Shown here: one piece after another, positions 1-7,148 of the stretch
How positions within the stretch are numbered: the first letter of the stretch is position 1
Layout of the letters: each line of letters opens with the position of its first letter
Source of the DNA: Emcibacteraceae bacterium
Lineage (GTDB): Bacteria; Pseudomonadota; Alphaproteobacteria; Sphingomonadales; Emcibacteraceae
Direction: 5' to 3'
DNA: 64,000 nucleotides
NCBI GenBank assembly: GCA_041396985.1
Contig: JAWKXO010000004.1
Location: 1 to 64,000, forward strand
Position numbers and translations under genes: made by a program
Notes under the pieces: generated by a model
The model's input: only the letters and a program-made list of their open reading frames with translations
Told to the model about the DNA's origin: nothing
Database searches by the model: none

Positions 1-171
1 ACTGAACGGTTTTACAGGGTTGATACTGCCCGCTCCCGAAGCCTTGGAGGCACCGGTCTTGGACTTGCCATTGTTAAACATATTATCCAGCGCCACGAAG
101 GAAAACTTAAAATCGAAAGCGAAGTCGGGCACTATACGAAAGTGACAGTTTTGTTACCAGAAAAGCAGTAA
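1..171 (+). CDS. phoR: Phosphate-regulon sensor histidine kinase PhoR, C-terminal fragment
   Basis: The window opens inside this gene; 56 codons and a TAA stop are visible. The residues ERFYRVD, followed by GGTGLGLAIVKHI, are the F and G2 boxes of the HATPase_c domain of a sensor histidine kinase, and the text after them (HEGKLKIESEVG) is typical of PhoR. The enzyme autophosphorylates on His and passes the phosphate to PhoB under phosphate limitation; it sits in the inner membrane. It lies 140 bases upstream of phoB on the same strand, which supports the PhoR assignment over another kinase. In many alphaproteobacteria pst genes lie between phoR and phoB; here they do not. The N-terminal part is outside the window. 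Confidence 0.85.
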   Translation, partial: TERFYRVDTARSRSLGGTGLGLAIVKHIIQRHEGKLKIESEVGHYTKVTVLLPEKQ

Positions 172-206
172 ATAGTTTTTGACGGGAAGTATTAAGCCTT
201 AGCACC

Positions 207-259
207 TGTCATATTAATGTAACAATTATATTGGCTGAATGTCATATTAATGTAACAAT
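207..259 (+). promoter_or_regulatory. Twin Pho boxes upstream of phoB
   Basis: The 20-mer TGTCATATTAATGTAACAAT occurs twice, at 207-226 and 240-259, without a mismatch. Each copy is a Pho box: two TGTCA/TGTAA-type heptamers 11 bases apart. The two boxes start 33 bases apart, exactly three 11-base steps, so all four half-sites share one face of the helix. They lie 53 bases before the phoB start, which points to PhoB autoregulation by a PhoB tetramer. Confidence 0.85.
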
Positions 260-311
260 AAAATGGCATACAGACACCGTAAAAAGAAACCGATTGACAG
301 AGTATTAAAGT

Positions 312-1001
312 ATGTCTGCAAAAATTCTTCTTGTTGAAGACGACGCAAGCCTGACCGAACTTATCAGATACAATCTGGAATCAGAAGGCTATGATGTTAT
401 GGTTGAAGTTGATGGCGAACAGGGGTTACTGAGTGCCATTGAAAATACACCTGACCTGATCCTGCTGGACTGGATGCTGCCAAACTTATCCGGCATTGAA
501 ATCTGCCGCCGCATTCGTCGTGATAAAAACACTCGCAACACACCGGTTATCATGCTCACTGCCCGCAGCGAGGAAAATGACCGTATTCGCGGCCTGGATA
601 CAGGCGCCGATGACTATATCACCAAACCCTTTTCGCCCAAGGAACTGATCGCTCGCATAAAAGCCATGTTCAGACGCATCAGACCGGCCCTCAGTGAACA
701 ATCGCTTGAATATGGCGGCATCGAAATGGACCTGTCCATGAGAAAAGTCTGCCGTGATGGCGTGCCAATTCATCTTGGCCCTACTGAATTTAATATCCTG
801 AAATTCTTCATGGAAAATCCGCAAAGGGTATTTTCCCGTGAACAGCTTCTTGATATGGTCTGGGGCAACGATATTTATGTGGAAGCCAGAACAATTGATG
901 TTCATATCCGCCGCCTCAGGAAAGCCCTGAACGACGGGAACAAGAAAAATATTATCCGTACTGTGCGCAGTGCCGGATATTCACTTGATACAAATATTTA
1001 A
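312..1001 (+). CDS. phoB: Phosphate regulon response regulator PhoB
   Basis: Cytoplasmic OmpR/PhoB-family regulator of 229 residues, the usual length. The receiver domain covers about residues 4-120: acidic pair D10-D11, phosphoacceptor D53 in LLLDWMLP, T83 and K105 in the ITKPFSP motif. The winged-helix DNA-binding domain covers about 130-227 and ends with VWGNDIYVEARTIDVHIRRL and GYSL, the OmpR-type recognition helix and wing. DWMLP plus SGIEICRR is characteristic of PhoB. When phosphorylated it activates phosphate-uptake genes at Pho boxes; two such boxes lie directly upstream, so it is probably autoregulated. It follows phoR on the same strand and is closed by a hairpin terminator at 1041-1077. 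Confidence 0.93.
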   Translation: MSAKILLVEDDASLTELIRYNLESEGYDVMVEVDGEQGLLSAIENTPDLILLDWMLPNLSGIEICRRIRRDKNTRNTPVIMLTARSEENDRIRGLDTGADDYITKPFSPKELIARIKAMFRRIRPALSEQSLEYGGIEMDLSMRKVCRDGVPIHLGPTEFNILKFFMENPQRVFSREQLLDMVWGNDIYVEARTIDVHIRRLRKALNDGNKKNIIRTVRSAGYSLDTNI

Positions 1002-1040
1002 TATTAAGCTGTAAAATTATAAAACCCTCCCAACAATCAG

Positions 1041-1077
1041 GACTGTGCTGATGATATTTTTCAGCACGGTCTTTTTG
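1041..1077 (+). terminator. Rho-independent terminator after phoB
   Basis: An 11-base stem, GACTGTGCTGA paired with TCAGCACGGTC (one G-T pair), encloses a 12-15 base AT-rich loop and is followed by CTTTTTG. It lies 40 bases after the phoB stop. Confidence 0.8.
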
Positions 1078-1100
1078 TATCTGGTCAGCAAATCGTGATT

Positions 1101-1234
1101 TTAACCATAAAATAATTAAGAAAAGAGTGCCATCAATAAGCCACTTTTATCCATTATTATATATACTTATGCCACATTTCTAACTGTCAGCATTAAGAAA
1201 TGCTTGCAATTAAGATATTAATATGTATGGTTAA
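1101..1234 (+). promoter_or_regulatory. CtrA-type half-sites TTAACCAT in the phoB downstream gap
   Basis: The interval 1002-1397 has no convincing gene apart from the terminator. It is very AT-rich and holds TTAACCAT at 1101-1108 and its reverse complement at 1227-1234, plus a TTAAC at 1231-1245 and at 1252-1257. TTAACCAT is the half-site recognised by the cell-cycle regulator CtrA in Caulobacter relatives (known biology). Two isolated copies could be chance in AT-rich DNA; together with the full site at 1330 they are more convincing. Confidence 0.45.
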
Positions 1235-1329
1235 TTTTAATTAACAAATATAGTTAACATATGGTTTATCTTATAAGTTATTGTAAAATAACAATAAAAT
1301 TACAATAAACGTATGAATATGAATCATAG

Positions 1330-1348
1330 TTAATGGGCTGTTAACCAT
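1330..1348 (+). promoter_or_regulatory. Full CtrA-type site, TTAA-N7-TTAACCAT
   Basis: TTAATGGGCTGTTAACCAT reads exactly as TTAA, seven bases, TTAACC followed by AT, the full CtrA consensus. It ends 49 bases before the ATG of the small membrane protein at 1398, a normal distance for a CtrA-activated promoter. Binding is inferred from sequence only. Confidence 0.6.
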
Positions 1349-1397
1349 TTTCGTTAATACTTTAAAATAAAAATAAGCAAAATTGGGTGTTAATAAT

Positions 1398-1655
1398 ATG
1401 GAACTCGAAATGAGAGAGAAAAAACAGATTTTTGAAAATGATTCATCCAAATTATCAGCCAGAATGTCTGTGTTTGCCTGGATCATTTGCGCGATGCTGG
1501 GCTGGGCCCTCGCCTTTACATCCTTTTCTTCCCTAACGGGGGGCGGCGATGACGAAACCACTACCATTACTGCTAAGAATGAACCAAGTGCAGAAGAGGC
1601 AGCGTCAATGGAAAATATTCTTCCGGCTGCCGGGAAAAAGCCGTCTAATCAATAG
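1398..1655 (+). CDS. Small single-span membrane protein, unknown function
   Basis: This 85-residue protein is not recognised. Visible parts are a charged N-terminus (about 1-20, rich in E and K), one hydrophobic segment at about 24-45 (MSVFAWIICAMLGWALAF), a Gly-Asp patch (GGGDD) and a polar, probably disordered tail ending KKPSNQ. I chose the ATG at 1398 over an in-frame TTG at 1383; neither has a clear ribosome binding site. It lies alone between phoB and the convergent FemAB-like gene, 19 bases apart at their 3' ends. A perfect CtrA-type box lies just upstream, so it may be cell-cycle controlled. Coding status is likely but not certain. Confidence 0.6.
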   Translation: MELEMREKKQIFENDSSKLSARMSVFAWIICAMLGWALAFTSFSSLTGGGDDETTTITAKNEPSAEEAASMENILPAAGKKPSNQ

Positions 1656-1674
1656 ACTTATTTATTGGAATAAA

Positions 1675-2712
1675 TCAGCCGAGTGAGCGGGCAATGAATG
1701 GGCCGACGAAGTTTGCCACCGGTAACGGCAGCTTCTGCCAGGTTTTAATCATCAGCTGATATTTAGGGTTCAGCGGATTAACTTCGGGGATGTCGTCCCC
1801 TTCCCTTAGATAATATTCATATTCAAGTGGTGTTGGATCAAAACCCCAGTTTTTCTTGAAACTAAATGCCCCTGTGCCATTTTTGCTGCGACCGAAATCA
1901 AACAGGGTAACACCGCGCGCTGAAACCGCATGTTCCATGACGGACCAATACATAAAATCATTGGCCGCATAGGTGCGTGCATCCACCCCGCCACCACCGT
2001 AATAGGGGATAATTTCATTTTTAAAATAAAAGCTCATAACGCTGGAAATGGCCTTTCCTTCCGGTGAACAAACCGTGAGAATTTCGCAGTCATCCTTAAA
2101 TTCATCTTTTAACGCTTTAAATAAAGCTATTGGAAAGACCGGAGTGCCAAGGTTCCGGACACTGGTTGAATAGAGATGATATAGCCTGTCAACCGTCTCA
2201 TCGATTTCATATGTCAAACCGAAATTGATGCCTTTTCGCACCATAGCTCGCTGTTTGCGCGGAATTGCCAGCATATTTTCTTCGTTATCTGCGCTTAAAT
2301 TTTTCCGAAAAGTAGAATATGTTTCCGCCTTGATCGGCCAGTCATCATGACATCTTTGGACCTGACGGTATTCCATGGCATCAACAGCCAGATCATCCGC
2401 AATCTTCTTGGCATACGCATCCAATAGCTTTAGTGTTTCAGCATCATCAAACAATGGTCCGCCACCGACGGAAAATGCCACAGAAACCAGTGAATTGCCA
2501 AACAGCCGGCTTTTAATGTGAATAAGCGGCAGAATACCACAGATTGCCCCATCCTTTTCAGCATAAAGATAATAATAATCGTGGCCCATACTTTTATGGA
2601 CACTCCGCCCCCAGGCCGATAGGTGAAAGACGCTCCCATGATCATGCATCATCACATAACGATCCCAGTCCGTGCAGCCGGCCAATATGTTTAAGCGTTT
2701 AATTTCAGTCAC
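1675..2712 (-). CDS. FemAB-like protein, XrtA/PEP-CTERM-associated
   Basis: A 345-residue GNAT-fold protein of the FemAB family, closest to the TIGR03019 group found with exosortase XrtA loci. FemAB enzymes transfer aminoacyl groups to peptide or sugar acceptors; the substrate in EPS loci is not known. Recognisable parts are VFHLSAWGRSVHKSMGHDYYYL near the N-terminus and, in the second domain, IPYYGGGGVDARTYAANDFMYW followed by LFDFGRSKNGTGAFSFKKNWGF, the conserved FemAB-type C-terminal block. Its start codon directly follows the deacetylase stop (no gap), so the two are probably translationally coupled. It is the last gene of the minus-strand EPS export operon that begins at 9552. Confidence 0.85.
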   Translation of the reverse strand: MTEIKRLNILAGCTDWDRYVMMHDHGSVFHLSAWGRSVHKSMGHDYYYLYAEKDGAICGILPLIHIKSRLFGNSLVSVAFSVGGGPLFDDAETLKLLDAYAKKIADDLAVDAMEYRQVQRCHDDWPIKAETYSTFRKNLSADNEENMLAIPRKQRAMVRKGINFGLTYEIDETVDRLYHLYSTSVRNLGTPVFPIALFKALKDEFKDDCEILTVCSPEGKAISSVMSFYFKNEIIPYYGGGGVDARTYAANDFMYWSVMEHAVSARGVTLFDFGRSKNGTGAFSFKKNWGFDPTPLEYEYYLREGDDIPEVNPLNPKYQLMIKTWQKLPLPVANFVGPFIARSLG

Positions 2713-3606
2713 TTATACATTGCCTTTAAGAAAAATATCGTCCATTCGTCCCCATTTGAAATCAAGAAGCAATTGTTCAATCTTGCTTTCCATTACTTCA
2801 AGGTTTGTATAATGACGAAATCTGGATTTGAAACCGGCCTGCTCCTGTCTTGGCTGGTCCGGGTCAATTTCCCACGGGTGAAAATAAAATATACAGGCCT
2901 GTTGATCACGATTATTGACCCTGTCCATAGCCATTTTTGAAAGGCCATAGGGCAATAGCCGGAAATACCCGCCACCGCCACAGGGGAATTTCTTATTCAT
3001 GACCTCGAATGTGGTCACAGGCATTTCCAGAAAATCACTGCCGTTAATCGGCTTAAAAGCAAACCGTGGCGCATTCGGCATACCATAATGATCGTGACGG
3101 ATCGGGTAAATACTTGAACTGTAAAGATAGCCCGCTTCCTTCAGGCAATCCAGTGCCCAGATATTACGCTCGCCGATTGAAAAGCTTGGTGCACGATAGC
3201 CTATAACAGCCGCACCGATTGTATCTTCAAGCAGTTTTTTTGACTTTGTAATATCCTCAACAAATTCCTTGCGGGAAAGATCTGTCACACGGTGATGACC
3301 AATGCTGTGACTGGCCACTTCATGACCCTGATTATGAATTTCCCTGATCAGCTCCGGATACCGCTGACACACCCATCCCAGCACAAAATAGGTTGCTTTA
3401 ACGCCATAATTATCAAACAGCTCAAGGGTTTTTCTTGTATTTCTGTCAACCCGGCATGGCAGATTATCCCAGTCATCCCTGGAAATATCATTTTCAAAAG
3501 CGCCAACATGGAAATAATCCTCCACATCAACGGTCATGGCGTTGATAATGGCAGATGATTGTTCTACTGGTTTTTCTTCTGATATAGCCGGCGCTGGTGA
3601 GGCCAT
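2713..3606 (-). CDS. Polysaccharide deacetylase, XrtA/PEP-CTERM-associated
   Basis: NodB-type carbohydrate esterase family 4 protein of 297 residues, of the TIGR03006 type. MTVDVEDYFHVGAFE (about 24-38) contains the first NodB motif with the catalytic and metal-binding aspartates; GHEVASHSIGHHRV has the H-x3-H metal ligands; GYRAPSFS is motif 3; FYFHPWEID carries the last conserved histidine. The enzyme should remove acetyl groups from N-acetylated sugars of the exported polysaccharide. There is no signal peptide, as in this subgroup. The first 23 residues are low in conservation and M24 is a possible alternative start, but AGAGGAT lies upstream of the first ATG. It sits between the AAA ATPase and FemAB genes in the same operon. 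Confidence 0.88.
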   Translation of the reverse strand: MASPAPAISEEKPVEQSSAIINAMTVDVEDYFHVGAFENDISRDDWDNLPCRVDRNTRKTLELFDNYGVKATYFVLGWVCQRYPELIREIHNQGHEVASHSIGHHRVTDLSRKEFVEDITKSKKLLEDTIGAAVIGYRAPSFSIGERNIWALDCLKEAGYLYSSSIYPIRHDHYGMPNAPRFAFKPINGSDFLEMPVTTFEVMNKKFPCGGGGYFRLLPYGLSKMAMDRVNNRDQQACIFYFHPWEIDPDQPRQEQAGFKSRFRHYTNLEVMESKIEQLLLDFKWGRMDDIFLKGNV

Positions 3607-3629
3607 AATAAATCCGATCCTCTCTTGAG

Positions 3630-4703
3630 TTAAGCGTCTAGCAAATCTTCAACTATTCCGATGGTCCCTTTAATGGTCCTGTCATGAATTTTGATATTCT
3701 TTTCAAGACGAACGACCCGTTTTCTAAGCTTAATCAGCTCGGCAGACGCTGTCAGTCCTGCTTCCTTGGCTTCTTCGATCGCTTCTTCAGAAATATTGAT
3801 TTGGGCACCGTTATTATAGGATCCGTTGCTGTTCCCGTTTGATCCAAGCGTGCCGTTCTGGGCCAGTCGCGCACTTGCAGAAGCGGCATAATTATCCTGC
3901 TCCATATCCTCAAGCACTTCTTTAACCACTTCCCCGTCAATAACGTCCAGTTCCTCTATTGCCCCAAAAAGCAACAGACGGGTACAGAGTGTATTCAGTT
4001 TACGGGGAACGCCGCCGGAATATTTATATATTTCTGCGTGTCCATCTTCTGAAAATGCAGGGTTTCCCTGCCAGTTAACCAGACTGAGACGGTGTTCAAT
4101 ATATTCTTTGGTTTCCTCGGCTGTCATTGGTGACAGATGATGGGTGGCAATCACCCGCTGGCGCAACTGTTCCAGTGCCGGGTCGAACGCCCATTTATCA
4201 CGAAATTCAGGCTGACCAACCAGAAAGCTCTGCAGGAGCGCTTTATTGCCTTCCTGAAAATTGGACAGCATACGAAGCTCTTCAAGGGCCTGTGTCGTCA
4301 GATTCTGTGCTTCATCAATAAGAAGCAGCGTGGTTTTCCCCATTTTATTATTGTGACGCAGAAATTTTTCAATTTCAGTAATCATAATGGCTTTATCCGT
4401 AACTTTAATGTCAATGCCAAAGGCGGCAGCCACCATTTTCAGAATATTATCCGCATCAAGTTGAGATGTCACAATTTTTGCCGTGACAAATTCGGCTGGA
4501 TCCAGGCTTTGCAAAAGCCGCCCGACCAGGGTTGTTTTACCCGACCCGATTTCACCGGTAATGATAATGAACCCCTCACCCTGACTGATACCATAGGACA
4601 GATAAGCCATCGCTTTATGGTGCGTGCTGCTGTCAAAATAAAAGTTTGGATCAGGCGTTAGCTGAAACGGCTTACCAGTTAAATTATAAAATTCTGAGTA
4701 CAT
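3630..4703 (-). CDS. ExeA-like AAA ATPase, XrtA/PEP-CTERM-associated
   Basis: A 357-residue ATPase of the TIGR03015 group, related to ExeA/GspA. The family opening FYNLTGKPFQLTPDPNFYF is at 5-23, Walker A (GEIGSGKTT) at 50-58, Walker B (TLLLIDEAQNL) at 124-134, and arginine-rich AAA motifs follow (LRQRVIATHHL). From about residue 275 the protein turns into a linker rich in Ala, Ser, Asn and Gly (NGTLGSNGNSNGSYNNG) and ends in a basic heptad helix, probably a coiled coil. It has no membrane segment. Its role in EPS secretion is inferred from location between the outer-membrane protein and the deacetylase. Confidence 0.88.
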   Translation of the reverse strand: MYSEFYNLTGKPFQLTPDPNFYFDSSTHHKAMAYLSYGISQGEGFIIITGEIGSGKTTLVGRLLQSLDPAEFVTAKIVTSQLDADNILKMVAAAFGIDIKVTDKAIMITEIEKFLRHNNKMGKTTLLLIDEAQNLTTQALEELRMLSNFQEGNKALLQSFLVGQPEFRDKWAFDPALEQLRQRVIATHHLSPMTAEETKEYIEHRLSLVNWQGNPAFSEDGHAEIYKYSGGVPRKLNTLCTRLLLFGAIEELDVIDGEVVKEVLEDMEQDNYAASASARLAQNGTLGSNGNSNGSYNNGAQINISEEAIEEAKEAGLTASAELIKLRKRVVRLEKNIKIHDRTIKGTIGIVEDLLDA

Positions 4704-4711
4704 GTTTATTC

Positions 4712-6142
4712 CTAGAAAGTAACACCAATGGCGACACTAACATAATTTGACATGCGGGGAACATAGTTAAAAAACAACTGATTACGTTTTGTATGAATAT
4801 ACTCAATTGTTCCTGTTATATTCTGGGAAATGGTATAATCAAATCTGCCGCTATAAGCGATAAACACGTCCTTGCCAGGGTCCGTGAAAAAGTCATCTTC
4901 CATCAGATTGGCCGCTGCGTTAAATGATAATCTTGGGCTTAATCGTCTTGTCCAGTCAATACCGATAGCACGGCGAATATAGGTTGAAGCCACATCGTTG
5001 GATGTATTTTTGGAGTAGCTTGCACTTACACCAATCGTTGAACGTCCTCTAACACCGACAATACCGGCATTCCACTGCTTTTGCCTGTTAAAGTTATTGT
5101 TAATAACGTCCTGCTGAACGGGAACAGACGGGTTATTATCCCCGTTTATTACGTTGTTAAGGGCAATATCCTGAAATGAGCTGTACCGGTCAAAATAGTT
5201 CACAGTAAGATCAATTCTGTCTGTCAGACGATAGCTTCCTGAAAAATTGAATGTATTTCCGTAAAACTCTTTACCATAAGTCGCGGTAAGTACGGTTCTT
5301 GGCCCTGGTGTCAATCGACCACCAGCACGCCAGATGACACCGGAAAACGTCCCGCCGGCAAAGTCCGAATTCCGCTTAAGAAAACCGACCTGACCGATAA
5401 AGGCAATCTGTCTTGTCCACTGATAATCACCACTGGCCAATGAAGTATAGATATCATTGTCCGTTGTATTACTACCTCTCTCACGACGGAAAGAGTTGGC
5501 CCAACTCCAGGTGAATTTTGTAAATCTGGTGCCACTGGCCAATGTTGAGGACACTTCATGAAACTGGGCGGATGATTCACCAAGATCAACACCGGTAAGG
5601 GTTATGTTCCGTGAAAGATCAATATAACTATATCTGTATCTGTTTGTCAGAGTGGCAAAATTACCGTTAATTCTGTTTACCGTATATGGAGAAACATCAA
5701 TAATCGATAAAGTACCCCTGTTTGTTGTCCGGGCAAGGCTGACTGTGGAGAAAGCCGCTCTACGGTCAATAAACTGTTCAGTCATCGACGCATTAAAATC
5801 AATAAAAACAAAATCACGGACCAGTTCGGACCCTGCCGTCGCCTGTAGGTTATGACGGAACTCATCCTTATCACCCGACAGGCTCGGATAAAACAGATGG
5901 GTAAGCCCATAATCCAGATTAAGGTTGAACCTTGGGCCTGTCGTATCAATTCTGGTACCGACAGTGGTCTGGGTCACAAAGTCACTTTGCGCAAACGCAG
6001 CATCAAGATTAACGTCATCCGTATAAATCTCGGCAACGTTAAGATAAGGCGTAATTTGCCAGTCTGCCGCAAATGATGTTGAAGTGCTCCCAAGGGCTCC
6101 TATTGCCGCTGTTACTATGGCTGTTCCGACTTTATTTTTCAT
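4712..6142 (-). CDS. PEP-CTERM-associated outer-membrane beta-barrel protein (TIGR03016 type)
   Basis: A secreted protein of 476 residues. I place the start at the internal ATG (6142), because MKNKVGTAIVTAAIGALGSTSTSFAADW is a clean signal peptide with cleavage after SFA; the upstream extension to 6211 overlaps the kinase gene and has no signal-like features. The mature part consists of alternating short strands ending in aromatic residues (for example YRYSYIDLSRNITLTG, LTATYGKEFYGNTF) and closes with YVSVAIGVTF, an aromatic C-terminus typical of outer-membrane barrels. It resembles the TIGR03016 proteins found with XrtA loci and may be the outer-membrane channel or scaffold for polysaccharide release. 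It follows the tyrosine kinase by 34 bases. Confidence 0.8.
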   Translation of the reverse strand: MKNKVGTAIVTAAIGALGSTSTSFAADWQITPYLNVAEIYTDDVNLDAAFAQSDFVTQTTVGTRIDTTGPRFNLNLDYGLTHLFYPSLSGDKDEFRHNLQATAGSELVRDFVFIDFNASMTEQFIDRRAAFSTVSLARTTNRGTLSIIDVSPYTVNRINGNFATLTNRYRYSYIDLSRNITLTGVDLGESSAQFHEVSSTLASGTRFTKFTWSWANSFRRERGSNTTDNDIYTSLASGDYQWTRQIAFIGQVGFLKRNSDFAGGTFSGVIWRAGGRLTPGPRTVLTATYGKEFYGNTFNFSGSYRLTDRIDLTVNYFDRYSSFQDIALNNVINGDNNPSVPVQQDVINNNFNRQKQWNAGIVGVRGRSTIGVSASYSKNTSNDVASTYIRRAIGIDWTRRLSPRLSFNAAANLMEDDFFTDPGKDVFIAYSGRFDYTISQNITGTIEYIHTKRNQLFFNYVPRMSNYVSVAIGVTF

Positions 6143-6176
6143 TTTTATAGTGTCCTGACAGTTCTTATTATCTTTG

Positions 6177-7133
6177 TTATTGATTATACCCGTAACCGTA
6201 ATATGAACCAAATCTCTTATTTCCGGTATGGATCTGAGCCTTATTGAGAATCAGATTAATATTTTTACAATTTTTGATCAACTGCAGCGCTTCCTTGACT
6301 TCCTCTTCAGAAGTTCTGTCAGCTTCAACAACAAATAAAATCTGTCCCACATGCATCGCCAACACGGATGATGCACTGCTTGCCAGAACAGGCGGACTGT
6401 CAATGACGATAACACGGTCATGATAGCGCTGGGCAAGTTCATCAATCAGATTACCCATTTTTTCACTGGCCAGAAGCTCTGTCGTAAAGGAATGTTTCTT
6501 ACCAGCCGGCAGAATGCTCAAATTCTTAATGTCGGTTTTCAAAATGCATTCGGCAAGATCAATACTGTCATCTCCGATAACATCTATCAGGCCTTTACCA
6601 CCTTTAACCCCGACCGTGTTCATAACATCCGGTTTGGCAACATCAGCATCAACCAGAAGCACATTAAGGTCTTTTTCCTTTGCCATACTCAGCGCAAGAC
6701 TTAGGGCGCAATATGTTTTCCCTTCATCTGGCTGCGAACTGGTCACCATAATAATATTGCCGTTTTCGATAGCATTTTCACCACCCGTAAATGCATTGAT
6801 CAGAAGGCTTCTTTTAATCAGACGAAATTCCTCTGCAACGAGCACATTATCATTATTCAGGGTCAGAATATTTTTCTCGTTAAGCCGATCATGATCAATT
6901 TTGATTGCAGGATTGATCTCTTTCAAGCTTTCACGGGAAGTATCTTCACGCTTCAATGTAGGTTCCACCTTATTATCCCGAACACTGTAACTGGCCGGTT
7001 TAACAAGTTCGCCATTCGCTGCTTTTGTCTGAGACTGAATGTCAGGAGCCTGTTTATTGTCTGCAAGTTTTCTTGCAGCACGCTCAACAAGGCTTTCCTT
7101 TGTTTTCTTTTTTTCGTTCACGTTCATATTCAA
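6177..7133 (-). CDS. Tyrosine autokinase of the EPS export complex (BY-kinase)
   Basis: A 318-residue cytoplasmic bacterial tyrosine kinase of the TIGR03018 group. Walker A is near 134-141 (SQPDEGKT), Walker A' near 159-166 (VLLVDADV), and Walker B is VIVIDSPPVL. The C-terminus carries a tyrosine cluster, GSYYGYGYNQ, with four Tyr in six positions, the usual autophosphorylation tail. The first 90 residues are polar and weakly conserved. These kinases work with a separate Wzz-like membrane protein that activates them; that partner lies immediately upstream (7149-8741, 15-base gap). Cycles of phosphorylation control chain length and export. Confidence 0.9.
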   Translation of the reverse strand: MNMNVNEKKKTKESLVERAARKLADNKQAPDIQSQTKAANGELVKPASYSVRDNKVEPTLKREDTSRESLKEINPAIKIDHDRLNEKNILTLNNDNVLVAEEFRLIKRSLLINAFTGGENAIENGNIIMVTSSQPDEGKTYCALSLALSMAKEKDLNVLLVDADVAKPDVMNTVGVKGGKGLIDVIGDDSIDLAECILKTDIKNLSILPAGKKHSFTTELLASEKMGNLIDELAQRYHDRVIVIDSPPVLASSASSVLAMHVGQILFVVEADRTSEEEVKEALQLIKNCKNINLILNKAQIHTGNKRFGSYYGYGYNQ

Positions 7134-7148
7134 ATCTTCTTTAAAAAG

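Noticed and set aside
486..905. Long antisense frame within phoB
   Set aside because: Shadow of the phoB coding sequence; phoB has clear family motifs.
4137..4661. 174-codon frame opposite the AAA ATPase gene
   Set aside because: Shadow frame with no family resemblance; the ATPase on the other strand is certain.
6143..6211. Longer start of the TIGR03016-type protein
   Set aside because: The shorter start gives a clean signal peptide; the extension overlaps the tyrosine kinase gene.
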